Assembly (NCBI GenBank): GCA_031290675.1
Contig: JAITNC010000086.1
Coordinates: forward strand, 1-5,365
Source: Campylobacteraceae bacterium
GTDB lineage: Bacteria > Campylobacterota > Campylobacteria > Campylobacterales > Campylobacteraceae
Direction of reading: 5' to 3'
DNA length: 5,365 nt
Positions 1-5,365 of the stretch are shown here, in pieces (position 1 is the stretch's first letter; the number at the start of each line of letters is the position of its first letter). The notes under the pieces are model-generated. The model made no database searches and had not been told where the DNA came from. It worked only from the letters and a program-made list of their open reading frames with translations. Made by a program: the position numbers and the translations under genes.

Positions 1-9
1 ATTTTATTC

Positions 10-405
10 TCAAAATTTCTTTTGTCTTTTTGATTTGTTACTCTCTTTGGCTGAGAAAATCAGTATCAAAACAGCGCAAACTATCACATTGACGATGATG
101 CCGAGCAGAGTTCCTGCTATGCCATACGCAAGATTTGTATTTTTGATATTTGAGTACAACAGACAGAGCAAGATGAGCGCACCTGCGCCTATCAACAACA
201 CACCATTTGGCTCGATAGTACCGTTGCCGAGCAAAACCCCGACACCAAGCCCAACAGTTGCTACCCCTGCAAAACTCCACAACATACGAGCTATGCTAAA
301 GAACTTGAAATTGAAGTTTTGAAGTGCGTAAGTGTGCAGCGTAAACGACAAAAAAGCCAAAGCACCCATAAAAACCAATACCCCTAAAACTATCGCGACA
401 ACCAT
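10..405 (-). CDS. Small four-helix integral membrane protein of unknown function
   Basis: I do not recognise this 131-residue protein. It is strongly hydrophobic, with four likely membrane helices at about residues 2-23, 38-60, 67-86 and 93-117. Glycine is abundant in helices 2 to 4. It ends in a short basic tail (KSKRQKKF) that should lie in the cytoplasm by the positive-inside rule. No cleavable signal peptide, catalytic motif or metal-binding set is visible. The start is supported by a strong ribosome binding site, GAGGAG, five bases before the ATG. The gene is 55 bp downstream of the DUF2779 nuclease on the same strand and could be the last gene of that transcript, but its gap is wider than the others and its strong ribosome binding site suggests independent translation. 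The TGA stop is only nine bases from the window edge, so the next gene is unseen. The coding call is firm; the function is unknown. Confidence 0.8.
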   Translation of the reverse strand: MVVAIVLGVLVFMGALAFLSFTLHTYALQNFNFKFFSIARMLWSFAGVATVGLGVGVLLGNGTIEPNGVLLIGAGALILLCLLYSNIKNTNLAYGIAGTLLGIIVNVIVCAVLILIFSAKESNKSKRQKKF

Positions 406-410
406 AATAA

Positions 411-416
411 CTCCTC
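411..416 (-). promoter_or_regulatory. Strong ribosome binding site of the membrane protein gene
   Basis: Reading on the minus strand, GAGGAG is followed by five bases (TTATT) and then ATG. It is the best Shine-Dalgarno match in the window and fixes the start of the membrane protein. Confidence 0.75.
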
Positions 417-460
417 GAAAAAATAATTTGACGATAGTTTATCAGGTTGCGTGGACAGCT

Positions 461-1288
461 TTATGTCCTGGTGTTGACGACCTCTCTTAATTTTTGCAAA
501 ACTTTTACCATAGCGAAAGTATCAAGTTTGCAATACTCCAAAAGCTGCGTTCTGATGATACTTTGCTCATCTTCGCTTTTGTCCGCCAAGTGCGCGAAAG
601 CACTCATAGCTTCGCCGCCTTCGTGAATGCCGTCAAGATTTTTGTATGCTTTTTCCATGTCCGGGACGAGTGAGGGCATGACGCTTTTGATAGAGTAACT
701 GCCTAGCATTTTTGGGGCATAGTACCATTTTTTCCAAAAAGGCAGCATCAAATCCAAAATGTTGTCGTGTATGCTCATCAGTTTTGAACTAAAGTCGGGA
801 AATGCGGCGGCGAGGTGTTTTATCACGCTTTTTTCAAAACTCATATTGTAAGCCAAAACCGTTACATTTGGCGGTATGTCGAGCGTGAGTTTTTCGGCTA
901 TTTCGGCTCGCGGGTCTTTGCCTGCTTGTGCCAAAAACTCTCTATGCTCAAGTCTGCCGTCTTCATGCTCGATGTGTATAGAGTACTGAAATGGTATCTG
1001 CATGTAAGCGCCCACACCCCTAAACTGCGGAATGGCTTGCTGATATGTCTCAAAGTCAAGATGATATATCGGGTATCTAAGAGTGCGCAAAAAGGCTTTT
1101 ATCTTATCTGCGTCTATCGTCGTGGTATCGTTTTTGTGGCTATTTATCTGGACCATTTGGGAGTCGTTGAAAGGCTCGCCGTCTGGAATCTCCTCTATGT
1201 TGATGATGCCCCTTTTGTAAAGCTCAAATTTCTGCTTCGCCTTCAGGTTTGAGATATCAAATATGCTATAAGCGGTATATGCGCCCAA
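461..1288 (-). CDS. DUF2779 nuclease, C-terminal fragment: DEDD-type 3'-5' exonuclease domain
   Basis: This 275-residue frame is the C-terminal half of a DUF2779-family protein, normally continuous with the upstream frame (1243-1941). Family blocks are visible in order: YSIFDI at 7-12, then a charged linker, then the exonuclease motif I LDFET at 77-81 (acidic residues D78 and E80). The block QIPFQYSIH follows at 97-105, motif II around N148 and F151-E152, HDNILDL at 174-180, GSYSIKSVMP at 196-205, and motif III YCKLD at 252-256 with D256. This D-E...D pattern is that of DnaQ-like (RNase H fold) exonucleases, so single-strand DNA or RNA end trimming is the expected chemistry; that is inferred, as I know of no assigned biological role. 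The listed TTG start has no good ribosome binding site and lies inside the upstream gene. Family similarity begins only at about residue 6, so residues 1-5 are probably not native. The first in-frame ATG is residue 45. The frame relation is -1 relative to the N-terminal part, implying a frameshift near 1271-1273. All catalytic motifs are intact. Confidence 0.8.
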   Translation of the reverse strand: MGAYTAYSIFDISNLKAKQKFELYKRGIINIEEIPDGEPFNDSQMVQINSHKNDTTTIDADKIKAFLRTLRYPIYHLDFETYQQAIPQFRGVGAYMQIPFQYSIHIEHEDGRLEHREFLAQAGKDPRAEIAEKLTLDIPPNVTVLAYNMSFEKSVIKHLAAAFPDFSSKLMSIHDNILDLMLPFWKKWYYAPKMLGSYSIKSVMPSLVPDMEKAYKNLDGIHEGGEAMSAFAHLADKSEDEQSIIRTQLLEYCKLDTFAMVKVLQKLREVVNTRT

Positions 1289-1941
1289 CAGTGGCTCTTA
1301 GCATCACACTCGTAAGGGTCAAAACAGTGAGTGCCTATGTCTATGGGTGGGGGAGTTTGGGTGTTTTCAAGCATCTTTTCAAAATTTGCAAGCCTTGAGG
1401 GAATATCGCGCTGAAGCTCTTTGACCTCACTGCTCACGTCAACTATGCTAAAGAGTTTGTCAAGCTCTAGCTCCTCATCTCTGATGTATTTGTTATTGAT
1501 GTGGATGATGTTTGTCCTCTTGACATCAAGCCCAAGCCCGCTTAGGACATAGTACTGCACGGAAGCGTCGTGCAGATAAACATCCTTGACCTCCGTCGAG
1601 CTTTTGACTTCGTTGATCTCCATGCTGCCGTTGGCGTTGATGTGCAAGATATCGACCATAACGAAAATATCTTGAAAGCTAAACGACGCTTCGTATATAT
1701 CGCTCACGCCCTCTTCTATCCATCGGCGTGTTAAAGCTATCTTTTCATCAAAACTCGTACCCTCATACGGCACTTCTTTGCCGCCTGCGAACAGACCGCA
1801 AGCCAAATCCCCGACCATATCTCCCGTCTCAAAAACAGTTCTATCCGTGGGGACTTGCAGCACTTCGGGTTTGTATTTTTTCAACCAGAGAGATTTGGCG
1901 CATTGCAAACCTCGTGTGTAAAGCGACTTTGAAAGGTACAT
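1243..1941 (-). CDS. DUF2779 nuclease, N-terminal fragment: Cas4/RecB-like PD-(D/E)XK domain with four cysteines
   Basis: This 232-residue frame carries the N-terminal nuclease domain of a DUF2779-family protein. Visible in order: GLQCAKSLWL at 11-20 with C14; IYEASF at 82-87 with E84; VDIL at 96-99 with D97; EINEVKSS at 108-115, giving the E111-x-K113 catalytic pair; HDASVQYYVLSG at 124-135 with Q129 as the helical Q motif; and a cysteine cluster C206, C212, C218 (THCFDPYECDAKSHCW). One early cysteine plus three late ones is how Cas4 and AddB-type nucleases hold a 4Fe-4S cluster, so a metal-dependent DNA nuclease with an iron-sulfur cluster is inferred. The start ATG has CAGGA five bases upstream and lies 28 bp after the WYL regulator stop, so the two are probably co-transcribed. 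After W219-A-H-I-P223 the frame runs nine out-of-frame residues to a TGA, whereas family members continue into the SVFDI-like block, which is found here in the -1 frame. This fragment is therefore C-terminally truncated, but its nuclease domain is complete. Confidence 0.82.
   Translation of the reverse strand: MYLSKSLYTRGLQCAKSLWLKKYKPEVLQVPTDRTVFETGDMVGDLACGLFAGGKEVPYEGTSFDEKIALTRRWIEEGVSDIYEASFSFQDIFVMVDILHINANGSMEINEVKSSTEVKDVYLHDASVQYYVLSGLGLDVKRTNIIHINNKYIRDEELELDKLFSIVDVSSEVKELQRDIPSRLANFEKMLENTQTPPPIDIGTHCFDPYECDAKSHCWAHIPLIAYLISQT
1268..1275 (-). other. Frame break between the two DUF2779 domains
   Basis: On the minus strand the codons CAT ATA CCG (HIP) are in the frame of the upstream gene and TAT AGC ATA TTT (YSIF) are in the frame of the downstream one, with only CT between them. 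Re-reading the G at 1273 (a -1 shift) gives HIP-A-YSIFDI, the spacing I expect from family members. One missing base, or two extra, explains the break. There is no homopolymer run and no X-XXY-YYZ slippery heptamer in the overlap, which is bounded by a TAA in the -1 frame near 1302 and the TGA at 1243-1245. This argues against standard programmed frameshifting. Confidence 0.75.
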
Positions 1942-1946
1942 ATTTT

Positions 1947-1951
1947 TCCTG
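1947..1951 (-). promoter_or_regulatory. Ribosome binding site of the DUF2779 N-terminal frame
   Basis: CAGGA on the minus strand sits five bases before the ATG at 1941, inside the 28-bp gap after the WYL regulator. It supports the chosen start and independent translation initiation within a shared transcript. Confidence 0.6.
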
Positions 1952-1969
1952 TGAACAGATCTTGTTTGG

Positions 1970-2914
1970 TTATAAAACGGTGGGCAGTTGGATATACAAC
2001 GCTGCGTCTTTTTTGATCGTCTCGTCTATGCTTGAGGGGGAGATGACCCTGATGTGCGGTATCCAATACTTCACAAAACCGATGATTTCCATCTCGTGAG
2101 TTATACGCAAAGAGAGTTTTGCGCTCCCGTCTTTGTACCGCTCCACTATCTTTTGAGTGGGCGAGATGGGTTTGATCGTTATCGTTTTCATCGCCTCTTC
2201 GCTCACCCATAGACACACTTCAAACGGCTCGTTTTTGGGTTCAAACCAAACGTTTATCGAATTTTCCAACAGTTCGTCTATCTTTTTGGTTGATTGAAAG
2301 CTGTTGTTTGTGATTTCAATGTTTTGTATTTTTTTGATGATGTATTTTTTGAGTTTGTCATCTCTGATATCGATAGCCAACAGATACCACAACCCCTCAT
2401 AATTGGCTATTTTCAGGGGATTTATCACTATCTCACCTGTAAATTTCGCGAACTCGTATATACACTTTATCTGTTTTTTGCTGTTTATGGCACGCTCCAA
2501 AAGGCTAATCTCATCTATCTTGGAGCTTACATCTTCCATGTTTAGTTTTGCGTATATCGGGTTCGGAGCGTCGTCTTTTATCTTGCCCAAAATAGCTTTC
2601 GCTTTTGCGCCAAATCTTTCGCCAAAACTGTCTGTTATCTCGTATAAAATGTCAAAGATAATCTTATCTTCAAGAGTGGCTATCTCACGTATCTTTGTGC
2701 CCTCGTTTATGCTCCAAAGCTTTAGCTTTTTATCATGATGTATCGGATAGTACTTCCGAAGACGCCCAAAATCTCTTGTTATCGTTCTTGTGCTGACGCT
2801 GAACTCTTTTGCCAATTCATTGACGCTATTGGCATTAAAGCGTTCGCCGTTTGCCAGCCTTGAAAGAATCTCAACAATCCTGTATAAAATTTTGTCATAT
2901 TCGTGTTTGTACAT
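1970..2914 (-). CDS. WYL-domain transcriptional regulator (winged HTH, WYL, C-terminal WCX)
   Basis: A 314-residue DNA-binding regulator. Residues 1-70 form a DeoR-like winged helix-turn-helix; the recognition segment is FSVSTRTITRDFGRLRK at 38-54. A helical linker follows (about 75-135). The WYL domain spans about 137-203: it opens with LLERAINSKKQIKCIYEF, includes INPLKI at 164-169 and the literal name motif W176-Y177-L178 in LWYLLAID, and ends in YIIKKIQNIEI. The usual arginine of the YxxxRI block is lysine here (K195). A C-terminal WCX region (about 230-310) contains the typical GFVKYWIPHIRVISP stretch. WYL domains sense nucleic-acid-related ligands, and known members (PafBC, DriD, BrxR, CapW) control DNA-damage or anti-phage genes. 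The gene begins 35 bp after recJ with AAAAGG eight bases before its ATG, and ends 28 bp before the DUF2779 nuclease, its likely regulatory target along with itself. Hand-counted G+C for 2281-2700 is 155/420 (37%), lower than recJ. Family assignment is firm; target and ligand are unknown. Confidence 0.9.
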   Translation of the reverse strand: MYKHEYDKILYRIVEILSRLANGERFNANSVNELAKEFSVSTRTITRDFGRLRKYYPIHHDKKLKLWSINEGTKIREIATLEDKIIFDILYEITDSFGERFGAKAKAILGKIKDDAPNPIYAKLNMEDVSSKIDEISLLERAINSKKQIKCIYEFAKFTGEIVINPLKIANYEGLWYLLAIDIRDDKLKKYIIKKIQNIEITNNSFQSTKKIDELLENSINVWFEPKNEPFEVCLWVSEEAMKTITIKPISPTQKIVERYKDGSAKLSLRITHEMEIIGFVKYWIPHIRVISPSSIDETIKKDAALYIQLPTVL

Positions 2915-2922
2915 AAGTTAAA

Positions 2923-2928
2923 CCTTTT
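2923..2928 (-). promoter_or_regulatory. Ribosome binding site of the WYL regulator
   Basis: AAAAGG on the minus strand lies eight bases before the ATG at 2914 and supports that start codon. Confidence 0.6.
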
Positions 2929-2932
2929 GAAT

Positions 2933-2938
2933 ATTATA
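2933..2938 (-). promoter_or_regulatory. Possible -10 box (TATAAT) for the WYL-nuclease pair
   Basis: A perfect TATAAT lies in the 35-bp gap between recJ and the WYL gene. No -35 TTGACA is seen 17 bases upstream, where the sequence is G-rich recJ coding DNA, but epsilonproteobacterial housekeeping promoters commonly lack a conserved -35. Transcription would start at about 2926, within the ribosome binding site, giving a near-leaderless message. That weakens the call: the hexamer may be chance in an A+T-rich gap. Confidence 0.3.
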
Positions 2939-2949
2939 GCGATGATGAG

Positions 2950-4533
2950 TTACCTCACCCCCAAAACTTCCCTTATCATTAACTGCGGTGTTACCAAGCC
3001 TCTGAAATTGTTTCGTGAAACGCTAAAGGCTATGTCTATCACATCTCCTCGCTGTATATCCTGCTCGTAGTTGAAAAAAAGTGCTTCTATGCTTTTGCCC
3101 TCGCCAAATTGCAAGATGAGCTTTTTGTGTCGTCCGTCTTTGCCGAGAGGTTTGTCTACTTTCACCAACATATCTTTCAACACAAACGTCGGTTTTGGGT
3201 TTTTTTGCCCGTACGGCTCAAAGTCCTCAAGTATCCCCAACAGCTCAAAATCAATAGCCTCAGGCTCTATCTCGCCGAGATTTTCATCGTGAAGTTTGCC
3301 GCTGTCCAGACGCAATTCGTTGGTTGATTTGATGATACTTTGGCGAAATTCCTCAAGATTTTCCTGCGCCAACAGCACACCCGCCGCTCCAAAATGCCCG
3401 CCAAAACCAAGCAGCAGACGCTCTTGTTTGGCTATGAGGGCGAGTATGTCCACGCCCGCCACGCTTCTCGCACTCCCTTTGGCTCTGCCCGCCGTCTGCG
3501 AAAATACGATAGAGGGTTTTTTGAACCTTTTTGTAAGCCTTGAGGCGACTATTCCGATGACGCCCTCGTGCCACTCCTCGCCCCAAACTACGATGATGCT
3601 GTCCTCTTCGTGCACAAACTCCAATGACGCTTCAAAGAGTGTGCGCTCCTCCTCTTTCCTGCGTTCGTTGATGGCGACTATCTCCTCAAGCCTTGCCAAC
3701 GCCTCCAGACGTGAGGTTGAGCGCAAAAATCCGTATGAAAACAGTGCGTCCTCCATGCGTCCTGAGCTGTTCAAAAGAGGCGAGATAAGGAACGATATAT
3801 CCTCGCTCTCAAAGTGCTCTTTTTTGAAAACTTCACGTATCGCCACAAAAGCAGGGCGCTGCGAGCGGTTCAAGAGCCGAAGCCCACTTTTTGCCATAGT
3901 GCGGTTGATGTCTTTCAAGTCCATCATATCGGCGATGATAGCGATAGCGAGCAAGTCTAAAAATTTGCCAAGTTCGTATTCGTATCCGCACACCTCTTTT
4001 ATCGCTGCGATGAGATACCACGCCACTTGTGCGCCGCATATCTCTTCTATCGGAAACTCGCAGTCGCTCTGCTTTGGGTTGATGATGGCGAAAGCTTTGG
4101 GGAGTATCGGCGGGGGCGTGTGGTGGTCGGTGATGATGAGGTCAATGCCACGCTGCGCACATATTTTCGCCGCTTCCACAGCGGAGATACCGTTGTCTAC
4201 AGTGATGATAACGTCTGCTTTTATCCTATCAAGTATTTGCGGATTTAGTCCGTATCCGTCCGAAAAGCGGTTGGGTATGCAGACATCATAACCCACGCCC
4301 AAATCATCAAAAAACTCGCTCATTATCACAGACGACACGACGCCGTCCACATCGTAATCGCCGACTACGACTATCTTCTCTTTTTTTTCTATGGCGGCTT
4401 TGATGCGAATGGCGGCTTTTTCTATATCTTTGAAAAGAAACGGCGAGGGAATGAGAGAGAGTTTTGTGTGGCTGTCCCCTTCAAAACGTTTTCTCAAAAG
4501 CTCGCTAACTGCCTCTTTGTTTAACCTAGCCAT
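2950..4533 (-). CDS. recJ: Single-stranded-DNA-specific exonuclease RecJ
   Basis: A 527-residue DHH-superfamily 5'-3' single-strand DNA exonuclease, acting in the cytoplasm in RecF-type recombination, mismatch repair and base excision repair. The N-terminus ([24 protein letters not shown]) is typical of the family. DHH-domain motifs are complete: DYDVDG at 59-64 (metal-binding aspartates), VDNG at 112-115, TDHH at 135-138, GAQVAWYL at 167-174, ADMMDL at 201-206 and NSSGRMEDA at 255-263. The DHHA1 half has [13 protein letters not shown] at 321-333, KGSARS at 352-357 and GGHFGAAG at 378-385. The C-terminal OB-like domain has the [11 protein letters not shown] block at 440-450. Length fits the epsilonproteobacterial forms, which are shorter than the 577-residue E. 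coli protein. The ATG overlaps the last codons and stop of pyrG by eight bases, with no good ribosome binding site of its own, so translation is probably coupled to pyrG. An A8 run sits at residues 49-51. No key residue is missing. Confidence 0.97.
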   Translation of the reverse strand: MARLNKEAVSELLRKRFEGDSHTKLSLIPSPFLFKDIEKAAIRIKAAIEKKEKIVVVGDYDVDGVVSSVIMSEFFDDLGVGYDVCIPNRFSDGYGLNPQILDRIKADVIITVDNGISAVEAAKICAQRGIDLIITDHHTPPPILPKAFAIINPKQSDCEFPIEEICGAQVAWYLIAAIKEVCGYEYELGKFLDLLAIAIIADMMDLKDINRTMAKSGLRLLNRSQRPAFVAIREVFKKEHFESEDISFLISPLLNSSGRMEDALFSYGFLRSTSRLEALARLEEIVAINERRKEEERTLFEASLEFVHEEDSIIVVWGEEWHEGVIGIVASRLTKRFKKPSIVFSQTAGRAKGSARSVAGVDILALIAKQERLLLGFGGHFGAAGVLLAQENLEEFRQSIIKSTNELRLDSGKLHDENLGEIEPEAIDFELLGILEDFEPYGQKNPKPTFVLKDMLVKVDKPLGKDGRHKKLILQFGEGKSIEALFFNYEQDIQRGDVIDIAFSVSRNNFRGLVTPQLMIREVLGVR

Positions 4534-5365
4534 TGTTTTTATGCTTCATAGAGGCATCTACAAAAGCTAAAATCACCTCATTTGGGCTTGTAAGACGTGA
4601 TGTGAACTCAGGGTGAAACTGCACACCCAAAAACCACGGGTGATTTTTCAGCTCCATAGCCTCTATCAACCCGCCGCTCTCGCCTGAAACTTCAAAACCT
4701 TGCTCTTCTATCTGCTTGCGGTATGCAGGATTTGCCTCGTATCGGTGGCGGTGTCGCTCTTTTATCTGCTCTTTATCGTGATAAACAGCCCTTAGAAGCG
4801 AGCCTGCTTTCGTGTTACACTTGTAAGAACCCAGCCTCATCGTCCCGCCGAGCGGACTTTGGACGGTTCGCACCTGTTTCAATCCCGAACTGTCGTTGAA
4901 CTCGTCTATAAGATAGATGACGGGATTTTTGCAAGCCTCGTCAAACTCCGTAGAATTCGCACCTTCAAGCTTCAGTACATTTCGGCAAAACTCTAAGATA
5001 GAGAGCTGCATGCCAAGACAGATACCCAAATATGTTATTTTGTTTTCTCTGGCGTATTTGATAGCGCACACCTTACCTTCAATGCCTCTCGTGCCAAATC
5101 CTCCCGGCACCAAGATACCGTCCACGTCATTTAGTATTTTTTCTGAGCCTTGCTCTTCTATGGACTCGGCGTCTATCCACTTGAGATTTACTTTTGAGTC
5201 CAGATGAGCGCCTGCGTGAATGAACGACTCCGTGAGCGATTTGTACGACTCTTTGAGGTCAAGATATTTGCCGACAAAGCCTATCGTAACCTCATCTTTT
5301 GGGGCTATGACTCGTTTCACAAGCGTGTTCCACGTTTCCATATCGGGGTCTAAGTTTTTGAGCTC
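4526..5365 (-). CDS. pyrG: CTP synthase (glutamine hydrolysing), C-terminal half, cut by the window edge
   Basis: This is the glutaminase half of CTP synthase, which makes CTP from UTP, ATP and glutamine in pyrimidine synthesis. The reading frame is open to base 5365, so the gene continues beyond the window. An internal ATG at 5341 is not the true start: full-length enzymes have about 540 residues and the synthetase (kinase-like) domain is missing here. Counting from that ATG, visible class I glutamine amidotransferase features are [12 protein letters not shown] at 18-29 (start of the domain), [14 protein letters not shown] at 77-90, GICLGMQ at 106-112 with the nucleophile C108, GGTMRLG at 165-171, ERHRHRYE at 195-202, and QFHPEFTS at 241-248 with catalytic H243 and E245. 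The full triad is present. The TAG stop at 4526-4528 lies inside the start of recJ. The pyrG-recJ order matches Campylobacter jejuni Cj0027-Cj0028, the main taxonomic clue in this window. Confidence 0.97.
   Translation of the reverse strand, partial: ELKNLDPDMETWNTLVKRVIAPKDEVTIGFVGKYLDLKESYKSLTESFIHAGAHLDSKVNLKWIDAESIEEQGSEKILNDVDGILVPGGFGTRGIEGKVCAIKYARENKITYLGICLGMQLSILEFCRNVLKLEGANSTEFDEACKNPVIYLIDEFNDSSGLKQVRTVQSPLGGTMRLGSYKCNTKAGSLLRAVYHDKEQIKERHRHRYEANPAYRKQIEEQGFEVSGESGGLIEAMELKNHPWFLGVQFHPEFTSRLTSPNEVILAFVDASMKHKNNG

Noticed and set aside
453..468. Inverted repeat GGACA-6-TGTCC around the DUF2779 stop codon as a terminator
   Set aside because: The stem is only five base pairs and no T-rich run follows it on the minus strand, so it does not fit an intrinsic terminator.
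815..1252. Plus-strand open frame of 145 codons opposite the DUF2779 C-terminal fragment
   Set aside because: The minus strand holds well-conserved exonuclease motifs across this stretch; the plus frame has no recognisable content and is a shadow.
1243..1302. Programmed -1 ribosomal frameshift joining the two DUF2779 frames
   Set aside because: No X-XXY-YYZ heptamer lies in the 0/-1 overlap, and conserved residues on both sides restrict the shift to CCG-CT-TAT, which is not slippery. A base indel or sequencing error fits better.
3296..4291. Long plus-strand open frame (331 codons) opposite recJ
   Set aside because: It is antisense to the motif-complete RecJ gene, its translation is low-complexity (rich in S, R, P) with no recognisable domain, and it is explained by the codon composition of the opposite strand.
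4381..4388. Run of eight A (minus strand) in the 5' part of recJ as a phase-variation switch
   Set aside because: It encodes ordinary Glu-Lys-Lys codons, the gene is in frame, and the run is short for slip-strand variation; recJ is not a typical phase-variable gene.
5339..5341. ATG at 5341 as the start of a stand-alone glutamine amidotransferase
   Set aside because: The frame is open upstream to the window edge and the sequence matches the interior of CTP synthase, so this is an internal methionine of pyrG.

Overview
The window looks like chromosomal DNA from a Campylobacterota (epsilonproteobacterial) genome of intermediate G+C. The main clue is a CTP synthase gene (pyrG) followed immediately by an overlapping recJ, the arrangement known from Campylobacter jejuni (Cj0027-Cj0028). 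The RecJ length (527 aa) and the style of the WYL regulator fit the same phylum. The genus cannot be fixed from this sequence alone.

All genes lie on the minus strand, so transcription runs from high to low coordinates. The order is: the C-terminal half of pyrG (cut by the window edge at 5365); recJ (4533-2950), whose start overlaps the pyrG stop by 8 bases; a 35-bp gap; a WYL-domain transcriptional regulator (2914-1970); a 28-bp gap; a DUF2779-family nuclease gene present as two overlapping reading frames (1941-1243 and 1288-461); a 55-bp gap; and a small four-helix membrane protein (405-10). No tRNA, rRNA, CRISPR array, insertion sequence or convincing terminator was seen, and no gap exceeds 60 bases.

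pyrG and recJ are core genes for CTP synthesis and single-strand DNA degradation in recombination and repair. The WYL regulator and the nuclease look like an accessory pair. WYL regulators are known to control DNA-damage and anti-phage genes, and the nuclease combines a Cas4/RecB-like domain (a PD-(D/E)XK nuclease with four cysteines placed as in iron-sulfur nucleases) with a DEDD-type 3'-5' exonuclease domain. The regulator gene is clearly more A+T-rich than recJ.

The most notable point is that the nuclease is broken by an apparent single-base deletion (or two-base insertion) at about 1271-1273. This falls between conserved family blocks that are normally contiguous, in the region joining the two nuclease domains, so each fragment keeps a complete set of catalytic motifs. 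It may be a sequencing error, a real mutation, or a functional split. A DNA-damage or phage-response role for the pair is inference from domain content and neighbourhood only.
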